Assembly: GCF_027213715.1 (NCBI RefSeq) | Contig: NZ_JAPWGM010000001.1 | Span: 1,116,001-1,180,000, forward strand | DNA length: 64,000 bases | Source: Pedobacter punctiformis | GTDB lineage: Bacteria; Bacteroidota; Bacteroidia; Sphingobacteriales; Sphingobacteriaceae | Direction: 5' to 3' | Translations under genes and position numbers: made by a program | Notes under the pieces: model-generated | Told to the model about the DNA's origin: nothing | What the model saw: only the letters and a program-made list of their open reading frames with translations | Databases searched by the model: none | In this document: positions 9,088-17,425 of the stretch, piece by piece | Layout: every line of letters starts with the position of its first letter | How positions within the stretch are numbered: position 1 is the first letter of the stretch

Positions 9088-11136
9088 ATGAAAAGTAAAT
9101 TATTTCTGCCCGGTGCTGCTTTATTGCTCTTAGCAGCCTGCCAGAACAACAAATCTCATCAGCAAAATGATGAAGCAAGTCAGCGTACCTTATTTTTTGA
9201 TACGGCTGGAATGGATACTACAGTAAAACCGGGTGATAACTTCTTTCTTTATGCAAATGGAAAATGGTCTAAAAACACAGAAATTCCTAAAACTGAAACC
9301 GGATGGGGATCATTTTATACCTTATATAATGACAACCTGAAAAACCTGAATAAAATATTGGAAAATGCAGCTAAAAGCAATTCATCAAAAGGAAGCCTGG
9401 AGCAGAAAGTTGGTGATTTTTATGCAAGCGGCATGGATACCGTTACCATTGAAAAATTGGGTATAGAACCGCTAAAACCGTTACTTGCCAAAATAGATGG
9501 AATTAAAAATGATAAAGACCTGATTAATTTTATCGCCGATGGTTACAAGGACGGAGAAGGCGATTTATTGGGTTTTGGTGTACAGCCGGATGATAAAATC
9601 AGTTCAAAAAATGCAGCTAATTTTTATCAGTCTGGAATTACCCTGCCAGAACGAAGTTATTATTTAGAGCAGGATGATAAGGCCAAAAAGATAAGAACGG
9701 CCTACCAGACCTACATTACCAAACTTTTTAGTCTTTCAGGAGATTCTGTAAATGCAAAGAAATATGCAGACCAGATTTTAAAACTTGAAACTAAAATTGC
9801 GCTTTCACACTCAACACCAGTTGAATTACGTGATCCTCAGAAGAATTACAATAAGTTTTTTGTGGCTGATTTTCAGAAAGAAACTCCAAATATTGACTGG
9901 AAATTGGTTTTAAACAAATTGCAGTTAAAAACGGATACCATTTTAGTTGGTCAGCCTAAATATTACAAGGCTCTAAATACCCTGATTAAAACAGAACCGA
10001 TAGAAATTTGGAAACAAAAGTTAAAATTTGATGCTTTAAACAGTGCGGCAAGTGCTTTAAACAAAGGTTTCAGAACGGCGAAATTTGAGTTTTTTGGTAA
10101 AACATTAAGCGGTCAGCAGGCTCCAACCGAAAGATGGAAAGCCATAGTAAACAGCACGGATAGAAATTTAGGTGAACTTTTAGGTCAGTTGTATACCGAA
10201 CAATATTTTAAACCTGAAGCTAAAAAGAGAATGCTTACCCTGGTGGATAATCTTCAGAAAGTATATGAAGAAAGAATTAAAAAAGTGGACTGGATGACTC
10301 CGGAAACCAAAAAGAAAGCCTTAGAAAAGTTAAATGCTTTTATCAAGAAAATTGGTTATCCGGATAAGTGGAAAAAATATGATGATGTAGAAATTAATAA
10401 AGGTACTTATTATGCAAATCTTCAATCAGCAGAAAAACATGCTTACAAGGAAATGATTGATAAACTGGGGCAGCCAGTTGATAAAACAGAGTGGGGCATG
10501 ACACCGCCGACAGTAAATGCTTATTACAATCCATCGTTTAACGAAATTGTTTTCCCTGCCGGAATCTTACAATTCCCTTTCTTTGATTTTAATGCGGATG
10601 ATGCTATTAATTATGGTGCAATTGGTGCGGTAATTGGACATGAAATGACCCATGGCTTTGATGATCAGGGCAGGCAATACGATGCTGCAGGAAATCTAAA
10701 AGAATGGTGGACTAAAGCTGATGCGGATAAATTCAAAACAAAAGCAGATAAGGTTGTGGCATTCTACAATAATTTTGCGCTTTTAGACAACCAACATGTA
10801 AACGGTTCTTTAACCTTAGGTGAAAACCTGGCCGATATTGGTGGTTTAAATATTGCCTATGATGCGTTTAAATTAACTGAAGAAGGCAAAAAGAACGATA
10901 AAAAAATCGATGGTTTTACACCAGATCAACGTTTCTTTTTAGGATTTGCTCAGGTATGGAGAATCAAAAACCGCGATGAAACCATGCGTGTACGTTTAAA
11001 AACCGATCCGCATAGTCCTGAAATGTTCCGTGTAAATGGTTCTGTATATAATATGGAAGCTTTCTACAAAGCATTCAACATTCCAACCACGGCTAAAATG
11101 TACTTAACTCCTGAAAATAGATTGGGTGTTTGGTAA
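9088..11136 (+). CDS. M13 family zinc metallopeptidase (PepO/neprilysin-like) lipoprotein
   Basis: An oligopeptide-cleaving endopeptidase, anchored in the envelope by a lipoprotein signal (ALLLLAAC, Cys18). At 682 aa it has normal bacterial M13 length. The N-terminal M13_N domain (about 50-430) includes DNFFLYANGKW. The catalytic domain has zinc motif HEMTH at 518-522, the third ligand Glu579 in ENLADIGG, and the upstream NAYYNP substrate-binding motif. All catalytic residues are present. It is transcribed divergently from the SPFH gene; a terminator follows at 11162. Confidence 0.95.
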   Translation: MKSKLFLPGAALLLLAACQNNKSHQQNDEASQRTLFFDTAGMDTTVKPGDNFFLYANGKWSKNTEIPKTETGWGSFYTLYNDNLKNLNKILENAAKSNSSKGSLEQKVGDFYASGMDTVTIEKLGIEPLKPLLAKIDGIKNDKDLINFIADGYKDGEGDLLGFGVQPDDKISSKNAANFYQSGITLPERSYYLEQDDKAKKIRTAYQTYITKLFSLSGDSVNAKKYADQILKLETKIALSHSTPVELRDPQKNYNKFFVADFQKETPNIDWKLVLNKLQLKTDTILVGQPKYYKALNTLIKTEPIEIWKQKLKFDALNSAASALNKGFRTAKFEFFGKTLSGQQAPTERWKAIVNSTDRNLGELLGQLYTEQYFKPEAKKRMLTLVDNLQKVYEERIKKVDWMTPETKKKALEKLNAFIKKIGYPDKWKKYDDVEINKGTYYANLQSAEKHAYKEMIDKLGQPVDKTEWGMTPPTVNAYYNPSFNEIVFPAGILQFPFFDFNADDAINYGAIGAVIGHEMTHGFDDQGRQYDAAGNLKEWWTKADADKFKTKADKVVAFYNNFALLDNQHVNGSLTLGENLADIGGLNIAYDAFKLTEEGKKNDKKIDGFTPDQRFFLGFAQVWRIKNRDETMRVRLKTDPHSPEMFRVNGSVYNMEAFYKAFNIPTTAKMYLTPENRLGVW

Positions 11137-11161
11137 ATCACTAAAAATTTAAGATTAGCAC

Positions 11162-11187
11162 AAAGCCTCATCATTGATGGGGCTTTT
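11162..11187 (+). terminator. Intrinsic terminator after the M13 peptidase gene
   Basis: A 10-bp stem (11162-11171 with 11177-11186, one G-T pair) with a 5-nt loop ends in TTTT. Confidence 0.75.
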
Positions 11188-11246
11188 GCATTTAATCTAA
11201 AACAAAATTGACTTTTTATTGTCTTAACTCTATTAAATTTCAGACT

Positions 11247-11432
11247 ATGAATGTAAAGCGCACTTTTGGAACCATTTTAACCGTATTGGGTATTATCGGT
11301 TTAATTTATGCAGGTTATGGCTTTGTAAACCATAATCAGAATACACGCGGATTAATCGTGTACGGAGTTATTGGCATTATCTTTTTTGTATCAGGGATTG
11401 GCTTAGTAAAAAATACTAAAGACGAGGTTTAA
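11247..11432 (+). CDS. Small two-helix membrane protein
   Basis: The 61-aa protein has two hydrophobic helices (about 7-25 and 37-54) joined by a short polar loop (NHNQNTRG), and a charged C-terminus (KNTKDEV). The ATG at 11247 is chosen because the preceding 13 codons of the open frame are atypical and hold likely promoter sequence. No family recognised. It is convergent with another small membrane protein 16 nt away. Confidence 0.65.
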   Translation: MNVKRTFGTILTVLGIIGLIYAGYGFVNHNQNTRGLIVYGVIGIIFFVSGIGLVKNTKDEV

Positions 11433-11448
11433 CCTGGGTTTGGGCAGA

Positions 11449-11628
11449 TTATTTTTTGTTTTTGCCCTTAATAATCAAATACTGACTGAAAGCGACAAAA
11501 CAACCTGCAAAAATTACAATCCCAGCTGATATTAAGTTTTTCGGGTTTTCGTAAATATAATATATTGCAACAAGCGCTAAAATTGCTGCACTAATACCTA
11601 TAATATAATGGAGTAATGTCCCTTTCAT
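11449..11628 (-). CDS. Small two-helix membrane protein
   Basis: From ATG 11628 the 59-aa product has two hydrophobic helices (about 5-24 and 30-51) and ends in a Lys-rich tail (KGKNKK). This start lies 10 nt after the CapA-like gene ends and avoids overlap; the longer frame would begin inside that gene. It probably follows capA on the same transcript. Function unknown. Confidence 0.65.
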   Translation of the reverse strand: MKGTLLHYIIGISAAILALVAIYYIYENPKNLISAGIVIFAGCFVAFSQYLIIKGKNKK

Positions 11629-11638
11629 GTGGTGTATT

Positions 11639-12736
11639 TTAATCTTTCTTTGAAATCCGGTTGTGCTCAAAGTTTAAGCCGTGGCCAGGGAAATCAGCAT
11701 TCGTTAATTCCTGTATCCTTTTAAATGCCCTGTGGCTTTCGTCTTGTGTTAACCGGGTCGCCTTATCTTGCTGTACAGAAATTACATCTGCGAAGAGGAA
11801 ATTGCCCTTGCTGTTGATTTTAAGCTGAAGCAAAGGAGCAAAACCATTTGATCCTTTTAGGCTAAACATGCCATAGGTACAAAAATTACCCAGGCTGTAG
11901 GCAATAAATTTATTTTTATATACTTCTACAGCTCTGCTTACATGCGGGCCATGACCCAGAACAACATCTGCTCCGGCATCAATAACTGCATGGGCAAAAG
12001 CGTAAACATTACCGCGGTTTTCGCGATAAAAGATTTCGTTTTTGCGGGTTACATGTTCAAATCTTGCACCTTCGCCACCACCGTGAAAAGATACAATTAC
12101 AATATCTGCCATTTTTTTTAACCTCGAAACCAATGCTTTTGCACTATCAACTTTGTTAATAGATACGGTGTTTTCATTTGGTGCAAAAGCACAGAAGGCA
12201 TATTTAACACTGTCTTTCTCAAAAATTTCGAATGGTTTGTTTACCTGTCCGGCATAATGAATTTGTAAAGAATCTAAAATTCTGGCCGTATTTTTACGCC
12301 CATTGGCATTAAAATCTCCAACATGATTATTGGCGATACTTAAAAGGTTAAAACCTGCTTTTTTATAAATTCCGGCATATCTTTCGGGCATCCGGAAAGC
12401 AAAGCAATTATTCGGATTTATACCATTACACTTATAAGAATTGCCTGAATTTAAAAAACAACCCTCCAGGTTTCCGAAAACCAGATCGCCTTTTAATAAA
12501 GTATCTACAGCCTGAAAACTATTTACAGCATCATCAGGAGGAAGATTGCTTTTAGAAGGGAATGCCGAACCCAGCATAATATCGCCAACCGCAACAATAG
12601 AAATGGTGTCTTTTATTTTTCTGATCACGGTATCTGCTTTTACCGGCTGCGTAACTACCTGAGCATTATTTCCGGTACAGCTTATAAGAATTGGAACAAC
12701 GATTAATGATAAAAATAGGCTTGTTGTAAATTTCAT
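11639..12736 (-). CDS. CapA-family lipoprotein (PGA_cap metallophosphatase-like)
   Basis: The 365-aa protein has a lipoprotein signal (VPILISC, Cys20) and a single PGA_cap domain from about residue 45. Its motifs are AVGDIMLG, FGNLEGCF, SIANNHVGDF, SFHGGGEG, GHGPHVSRAVE and AYSLGNF, a calcineurin-like metal-site layout. CapA relatives act in poly-gamma-glutamate capsule synthesis. No capB/capC genes are nearby, so capsule synthesis cannot be inferred; many Bacteroidota carry stand-alone CapA lipoproteins of unknown role. Confidence 0.88.
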   Translation of the reverse strand: MKFTTSLFLSLIVVPILISCTGNNAQVVTQPVKADTVIRKIKDTISIVAVGDIMLGSAFPSKSNLPPDDAVNSFQAVDTLLKGDLVFGNLEGCFLNSGNSYKCNGINPNNCFAFRMPERYAGIYKKAGFNLLSIANNHVGDFNANGRKNTARILDSLQIHYAGQVNKPFEIFEKDSVKYAFCAFAPNENTVSINKVDSAKALVSRLKKMADIVIVSFHGGGEGARFEHVTRKNEIFYRENRGNVYAFAHAVIDAGADVVLGHGPHVSRAVEVYKNKFIAYSLGNFCTYGMFSLKGSNGFAPLLQLKINSKGNFLFADVISVQQDKATRLTQDESHRAFKRIQELTNADFPGHGLNFEHNRISKKD

Positions 12737-12752
12737 CCCTGGTTGTATTATA

Positions 12753-12784
12753 AAAAAATCCTCCGAAATTTCTTAAGGAGGATT
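12753..12784 (-). terminator. Terminator of the NlpC/P60 gene
   Basis: Read on the minus strand, an 8-bp stem (12784-12777 with 12764-12757) with a 12-nt loop is followed by a T-run. It lies between the NlpC/P60 gene and the CapA gene, so the two are probably separate units. Confidence 0.7.
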
Positions 12785-12817
12785 GTATGCTTGACTTAGC
12801 TGATTATAGCTAAGAAC

Positions 12818-13375
12818 TTATTCTACGGTAAAATCTTTCTTATAAGATTCTAAAATGCGACCGCCTTTGTAAAAGAAACGGCTGTAATAAGGCTCGTTTA
12901 AATTACTGATTACCACCCCGCGTGAGCTTGATGCATGAGCGAAACGGTTATCGCCTAAATAAATACCGATATGTGAAATGCTTTTGCTTTTGATTTTGAA
13001 GAAGACCAGATCACCTTCTTTTAATTCATCCTTAGAAACCGGATCAACCATGCTAAAAATATCGCGTGAATTTCTTCTTATGGTTGTGTTGAAAACTTTA
13101 TCGTAGATCGCTTTTGTAAAAGCTGAACAATCAATTCCTTTTTTGGTATTTCCACCGTAACTATACGGGGTTCCAATCCATTCGTAAACAAACTTATAAA
13201 GCTTTAAGTTTGATGTCGCATCAACGGCGACACCCATGACCTGGGAAAAATATTGGGATGCTAAGTTGTCAGGGTCGTTTGATTCTTTACCAGATTCTTT
13301 TGTTTTTGTTTGCGCAAATGCGGCTGAGAGCGTGCAGATAGCGATTAGGGAAGTAAACAAAAATTTTTTAATCAT
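12818..13375 (-). CDS. Secreted NlpC/P60 (C40) cell-wall hydrolase
   Basis: Cleaves gamma-D-Glu-meso-DAP type bonds in peptidoglycan peptides, as known for the family. The 185-aa protein has a Sec signal peptide (about 1-21, ending SAAFAQ) and a compact NlpC/P60 domain from about residue 58. Catalytic Cys83 lies in GIDCSAF and His135 in SHIGIYL. His147 in the RFAHASSSRGV segment is the likely third residue. No SH3 or LysM binding domain is visible, so it is a minimal periplasmic hydrolase. Confidence 0.92.
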   Translation of the reverse strand: MIKKFLFTSLIAICTLSAAFAQTKTKESGKESNDPDNLASQYFSQVMGVAVDATSNLKLYKFVYEWIGTPYSYGGNTKKGIDCSAFTKAIYDKVFNTTIRRNSRDIFSMVDPVSKDELKEGDLVFFKIKSKSISHIGIYLGDNRFAHASSSRGVVISNLNEPYYSRFFYKGGRILESYKKDFTVE

Positions 13376-13992
13376 GTTATACAGTTATGTTTGGGTAATT
13401 CACTTACACATTAACGTACACCACATGGGCTTATTGTTGGTTGCAAAAGTATTAATTATACAAATGTTATCCAAATGTTAATTATTAAAAAGCGAAAGTT
13501 ATTAACAATTTAACCTTTTGTTCGTTTATATTAAGCCTTTTAGCTAGGAGATTATGATTGTTAATATCGTGTTGAGGCATGATTTTAAGGGTTGAAAATT
13601 TTCATATAGTATAGTTGTTACATTAAAAATTGAAGAAATTTAATTCTTTAAATCTTTGGAGCAACACTTCATTAATTTTTAATCAGACTCAAATGTTTGT
13701 TGAAAATGGAGTTAATAAAAATATGGACACAGGCATTTAGGCGAAATAATATTTTATGATCCTTTAATTATGAATGAGGATAAAAGGTGTAAATGCGCAA
13801 TGGTAAAATCAGGTTAAATTATCATGTAAGCGTAAATAAAATAAAACAGATCTTTTGTTGTGATTATTTGCCTTTAAAACGAGAATTAAAATTAACTTTA
13901 ACACTGCGGCAAAGATGATTTTACATTCAAGAGTGCCAAAAATTACAATAAAAAAATTAGATTTGCTGTCGCAAAAAAACAAATACCCTAAA
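13376..13992. other. Long non-coding gap before pdhA
   Basis: About 620 nt between the divergent NlpC/P60 and pdhA genes. It is very AT-rich with short palindromes only. I see no plausible protein, RNA gene or known riboswitch core; the one recognisable element is the -7 box at 13958. The length suggests an extended regulatory region for pdhA or an unrecognised RNA. Confidence 0.4.
13958..13965 (+). promoter_or_regulatory. Candidate -7 box for pdhA
   Basis: TAGATTTG matches TAnnTTTG and lies 27 nt before the chosen pdhA ATG (13993). No TTG sits at the expected upstream distance. Its position argues against the longer reading frame that would start at 13915. Confidence 0.45.
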
Positions 13993-14988
13993 ATGAGTGC
14001 AGTAGAAATAAATAAAGATACCTGGTTAAAGTGGTTTGAGTCGATGTTGCTTATGCGCAAATTCGAAGAAAAAACTGGCCAGTTATACGGACAACAAAAA
14101 ATACGTGGCTTTTGTCATTTATATATTGGACAAGAAGCTGTAGTTGCAGGTGCTATATCTGCAATGCAAAAAGGCGATTCGATGATTACTACTTACCGTG
14201 ATCACGCTCACGCTTTAGCTTTAGGGGTAAGTGCTGATAGCATTATGGCAGAAATGTATGGTAAAGCTACAGGTTGCTCTAAAGGTAAAGGTGGTTCAAT
14301 GCACATGTTTAGCAAAGAACACAATTTTTATGGTGGACATGCAATTGTTGGTGGTCAGATTCCTTTAGGAGCTGGTGTTGCTTTTGCAGAAAAATATAAA
14401 GGCACAGATAATGTAAACATTTGTTATATGGGCGATGGCGCTGTGCGTCAGGGTGCTTTAAATGAAACGTTTAACATGGCTATGCTTTGGAAACTTCCGG
14501 TAGTTTTTGTTTGTGAAAACAATGGTTATGCGATGGGTACATCCGTACAGCGTACCACAAATATGACCGATATTTATAAAATCGGTTTAGGTTTTGATAT
14601 GCCATGTGCTCCGGTTGATGGTATGGATCCGGTTGCAGTACACAATGCAATGGACGAAGCTATTCAACGTGCACGTAAAGGCGAAGGACCAACTTTCTTA
14701 GAAATGAGAACTTACCGTTACCGCGGTCACTCGATGTCAGATCCGGCTAAATATCGTACTAAAGAAGAATTAGAAGATTATAAAGCAAAAGATCCGGTGG
14801 AGCATGCAAGAGAAACTATTTTGAAAGAAAAATATGCAGATCAGGCCTGGATTGAAGAAGTAGAAGCTAAAGTAAAAGCAACTGTTGATCAGGCCGTGAA
14901 ATTTGCTGAAGAATCTCCATGGCCGGATGCATCTGAATTATACAAGGATGTATACATGCAACAGGATTATCCTTACGTAATGGATTAA
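13993..14988 (+). CDS. pdhA: Pyruvate dehydrogenase E1 component, alpha subunit
   Basis: The TPP-binding half of the E1 heterotetramer that decarboxylates pyruvate and acetylates the lipoyl group of E2. From ATG 13993 the 331-aa product has standard length. It shows the thiamine-diphosphate motif beginning GDGAVRQG and ending ENNGYAMG, the phosphorylation-loop-like YRYRGHSMSDP, and GGSMHMF near the active site. The in-frame ATG at 13915 would add 26 atypical residues covering the -7 box. The E2 gene follows after 30 nt. The E1-beta gene expected beside it is absent. Confidence 0.94.
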   Translation: MSAVEINKDTWLKWFESMLLMRKFEEKTGQLYGQQKIRGFCHLYIGQEAVVAGAISAMQKGDSMITTYRDHAHALALGVSADSIMAEMYGKATGCSKGKGGSMHMFSKEHNFYGGHAIVGGQIPLGAGVAFAEKYKGTDNVNICYMGDGAVRQGALNETFNMAMLWKLPVVFVCENNGYAMGTSVQRTTNMTDIYKIGLGFDMPCAPVDGMDPVAVHNAMDEAIQRARKGEGPTFLEMRTYRYRGHSMSDPAKYRTKEELEDYKAKDPVEHARETILKEKYADQAWIEEVEAKVKATVDQAVKFAEESPWPDASELYKDVYMQQDYPYVMD

Positions 14989-15018
14989 TTATTTTAAGAT
15001 TTCAATTAAAGATATATA

Positions 15019-16680
15019 ATGGCTGAAGTAGTTAGAATGCCCAAAATGAGCGATACCATGACTGAAGGGGTATTGGCAAAATGGCATGTTAAAGTTGGCG
15101 ATAAAGTAAAGAGTGGTGATGTGCTTGCCGAGGTAGAAACCGATAAAGCAACAATGGATCTTGAATCTTACGAAGAAGGTACTTTATTACATATTGGTGT
15201 TGAAGAAGGTAAAGGCGTTCCTATTGATGCAATTATTGCAGTAATTGGAAAAGAGGGAGAAGATTTTCAGGCCGCAATTGATGCAGCAGGTGGTGCTGGT
15301 AAAGCGGAGGGTGAAAAACCGAAAGCCGAAAACACTGAAGCGCCTAAAGCTGAAGATAAAAAAGAAGAAGCACCAGCCCAGGGTGGTGGTTTAAGCGAAG
15401 AAGAATTAGCAGCAAAAGGTGTTACGGTAATCCGCATGCCTTTGTTAAGTGATACCATGACTGAAGGCGTAATTGCTGAATGGCATAAAAAAGTTGGTGA
15501 TAAAGTAAAAGATGATGATGTTTTAGCAGACGTAGAAACCGATAAGGCAACTATGGAAGTTATGGGTTATGCAACCGGAACTTTATTGCACATTGGCGTA
15601 GAAAAAGGTTCCGCTGCCAAAGTAAATGGAATTATTGCAATTGTTGGTCCGGAAGGAACTGACATTAGCGGAATTTTAAGCGCTGGTGATGCCCCTGCTA
15701 AAAAAGCAGAAAGCACTGAAGCTAAAACAGAAGCTCCAAAATCAACGGCTGATGCAAGTACAGCTGCTGCTCCGGTTGCAGAAAGTACTTCTGATAGCCG
15801 CGTTAAAGCATCTCCGTTAGCAAAGAAAATTGCAAAAGATAAAGGAATAGATTTAGCTCAGGTTTCAGGAAGTGCAGAAGGTGGCCGTATCATTAAAAAA
15901 GATATCGAAAACTTTAAACCTGCTGCTGCACCTGCTAAAGCTGAATCTTCTTCGGCTCCTGCAGAGAAAGCTGCTCCAGCCCCTCAGTTTATAGGCGAAG
16001 AGAAATTTACTGAAAAACCAGTTTCGCAAATGCGTAAAGTAATTGCGAAGCGTTTATCTGAAAGTTTATTTACGGCTCCGCACTTCTATTTAACAATGGC
16101 CATTGATATGGACAAAGCTATTGAAGCCAGAGCACGTATTAATGAATATGCACCATCAAAAGTTTCATTCAACGATTTAGTTTTAAAAGCAACCGCAATT
16201 GCTTTAAAACAACACCCAATTGTGAATTCTTCATGGTTAGGTGATAAAATCCGTTACAATGAGCATGTAAATATTGGTGTAGCAGTTGCTGTAGAAGATG
16301 GTTTGTTGGTTCCGGTTGTGCGTTTCGCCGATGGAAAATCATTAACACATATTTCTGCTGAAGTAAAAGATTTTGCGCAAAAAGCTAAAGCTAAAAAACT
16401 TCAGCCGGCAGATTGGGAAGGTTCTACCTTTACCATTTCTAACCTGGGTATGTTCGGTATTGATGAGTTTACTGCGATTATTAACTCGCCTGATAGCTGT
16501 ATTTTAGCTGTTGGAGGTATTTCTCAGGTTCCTGTTGTTAAAAACGGAGCAGTTGTGCCCGGAAACGTAATGAAAGTAACTTTAAGTTGCGATCACCGTA
16601 CAGTTGATGGCGCCAGTGGTGCTGCATTTTTACAAACGCTTAAAGCTTTGTTAGAAGAACCGGTTAGATTATTAGCCTAA
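15019..16680 (+). CDS. pdhC: Pyruvate dehydrogenase E2, dihydrolipoamide acetyltransferase
   Basis: The 553-aa core subunit moves acetyl groups from lipoyl-lysine to CoA. Two lipoyl domains (about 1-80 and 134-210) carry lipoylated Lys43 and Lys176, each in ETDKATM. They are joined by Ala/Pro/Lys/Glu-rich flexible linkers. A peripheral subunit-binding domain lies at about 262-300 (ASPLAKKIAKDKGIDL). The catalytic domain (about 325-553) has His526 and Asp530 in DHRTVDG. It is cotranscribed with pdhA and ends in a good terminator. Sequence alone cannot fully exclude a related 2-oxoacid complex, but the pdhA pairing favours pyruvate. Confidence 0.94.
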   Translation: MAEVVRMPKMSDTMTEGVLAKWHVKVGDKVKSGDVLAEVETDKATMDLESYEEGTLLHIGVEEGKGVPIDAIIAVIGKEGEDFQAAIDAAGGAGKAEGEKPKAENTEAPKAEDKKEEAPAQGGGLSEEELAAKGVTVIRMPLLSDTMTEGVIAEWHKKVGDKVKDDDVLADVETDKATMEVMGYATGTLLHIGVEKGSAAKVNGIIAIVGPEGTDISGILSAGDAPAKKAESTEAKTEAPKSTADASTAAAPVAESTSDSRVKASPLAKKIAKDKGIDLAQVSGSAEGGRIIKKDIENFKPAAAPAKAESSSAPAEKAAPAPQFIGEEKFTEKPVSQMRKVIAKRLSESLFTAPHFYLTMAIDMDKAIEARARINEYAPSKVSFNDLVLKATAIALKQHPIVNSSWLGDKIRYNEHVNIGVAVAVEDGLLVPVVRFADGKSLTHISAEVKDFAQKAKAKKLQPADWEGSTFTISNLGMFGIDEFTAIINSPDSCILAVGGISQVPVVKNGAVVPGNVMKVTLSCDHRTVDGASGAAFLQTLKALLEEPVRLLA

Positions 16681-16720
16681 TCATTTAACAAGTTTAAGTT
16701 TTAAACGGATTAAAATAATT

Positions 16721-16750
16721 AAAGGCTTCCAATTTTGGGAGCCTTTTTTA
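16721..16750. terminator. Terminator after pdhAC
   Basis: A 10-bp stem (16721-16730 with 16737-16746) with a 6-nt loop and a T-run on the plus strand. Its 3' edge overlaps the stop codon of the small minus-strand ORF. Confidence 0.8.
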
Positions 16751-16882
16751 CTTCGCCAATTTTGCTAAATCTCGAAAAACCTCGATGTACAATAATCTTT
16801 CTTTATTAATGTTATCTGTTTGAGAATGGCTATTTATTGCAATTCCAAATAAAAGTATGATAGCTAAAGCAATTTTTTTCAT
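16748..16882 (-). CDS. Putative 44-aa secreted peptide
   Basis: ATG at 16880-16882, TAA at 16748-16750. The product starts with a credible Sec signal (MKKIALAIILLFGIAINSHS) followed by a short polar segment ending RDLAKLAK. Its start overlaps the end of the orphan tail at 16884-16979 (TAATATG), the way coupled genes do. It could be a real small secreted peptide or a longer exported protein truncated during decay of this patch. No family recognised. Confidence 0.45.
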   Translation of the reverse strand: MKKIALAIILLFGIAINSHSQTDNINKERLLYIEVFRDLAKLAK

Positions 16883-16883
16883 A

Positions 16884-16979
16884 TTAACATCCCTTCTTGT
16901 TTGTTGAATTTGATGAGTTCGTTAATTCTTTACTCCCATTTGATTTTGCTCTCGTCTTATCAGGTGCTTTTATATTATT
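16884..16979 (-). pseudogene. Orphan C-terminal tail of a lost gene
   Basis: A 31-codon frame opens after TAG (16980-16982) and ends at TAA (16884-16886), with no start codon. Its composition is protein-like: Lys/Ser/Asn-rich, ending NSTNKKGC. Like the interrupted gene at 17426 it ends in Gly-Cys and is followed at once by a small exported protein. I infer the remnant of a similar C-terminal cassette. The evidence is compositional only. Confidence 0.35.
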
Positions 16980-16984
16980 CTAAA

Positions 16985-17019
16985 GATGTCCCCAAAAGTT
17001 TGACATTTTTGAGGACATC
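16985..17019 (-). terminator. Hairpin after the lipoprotein gene
   Basis: A 13-position stem (16985-16997 with 17007-17019, one mismatch) with a 9-nt loop lies 13 nt past the stop of the lipoprotein gene. The U-run on the minus strand is short (TTT), so it is a weak terminator. Confidence 0.5.
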
Positions 17020-17031
17020 ATTTTAGATAAT

Positions 17032-17415
17032 TTAATTGGTTGTATGCTGTTTAGCGTCCTTTAATATAAAATCAACAATTACAGAATCTCCTTTGACAAG
17101 ATTGAGAGAATTAGTTGATGTTAAATGATATCCAAGGTAGGTAGCACGCAAAATATGTTTTCCTGGCATTAATTGGATTCGATACTTACCATTTGAATCT
17201 GTCGTTGTTAAAAGCGATGTGTCAGCAGATTTTATTGCTGCGCCTGGCAGTGTCCGGTAATTTATATTTGTGTCATAAACTGTCCCGGTAACAATAACCT
17301 TATCACCAAAGTTTTTTTTAATTGTTTGCGTATAACTACCATTTCGATTCAACGAACAGCTTGACAAACAAGCTAACATCATTACTGAACTTAATATTAA
17401 TAATTGCTTTTTCAT
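17032..17415 (-). CDS. Small lipoprotein with carboxypeptidase-regulatory-like domain
   Basis: From ATG 17415 the 127-aa product has a lipoprotein signal (lipobox CLSSC, Cys20) and a beta-rich domain (about 40-122) with VTGTVYDTN, GAAIKSADT, TDSNGKYRIQLMPGKH and RATYLGYH. This is the layout of CarboxypepD_reg-like folds that precede many TonB receptors, here stand-alone. The open frame continues 88 codons upstream, but that part is a shifted reading of the broken gene at 17426-17686. It sits just behind that gene, in the position of a cassette partner. Confidence 0.75.
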   Translation of the reverse strand: MKKQLLILSSVMMLACLSSCSLNRNGSYTQTIKKNFGDKVIVTGTVYDTNINYRTLPGAAIKSADTSLLTTTDSNGKYRIQLMPGKHILRATYLGYHLTSTNSLNLVKGDSVIVDFILKDAKQHTTN

Positions 17416-17425
17416 ATTTTTTGAA

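Noticed and set aside
11639..12736. Poly-gamma-glutamate capsule operon
   Set aside because: Only a CapA-like lipoprotein is present; capB, capC and capE partners are missing.
13915..13992. Longer pdhA start
   Set aside because: The added residues are atypical for PdhA and cover a good -7 box; the 331-aa form matches family length.
15267..15458. Minus-strand frame of 63 codons inside pdhC
   Set aside because: It is a shadow caused by the repetitive Ala/Glu/Lys linker of the E2 subunit.
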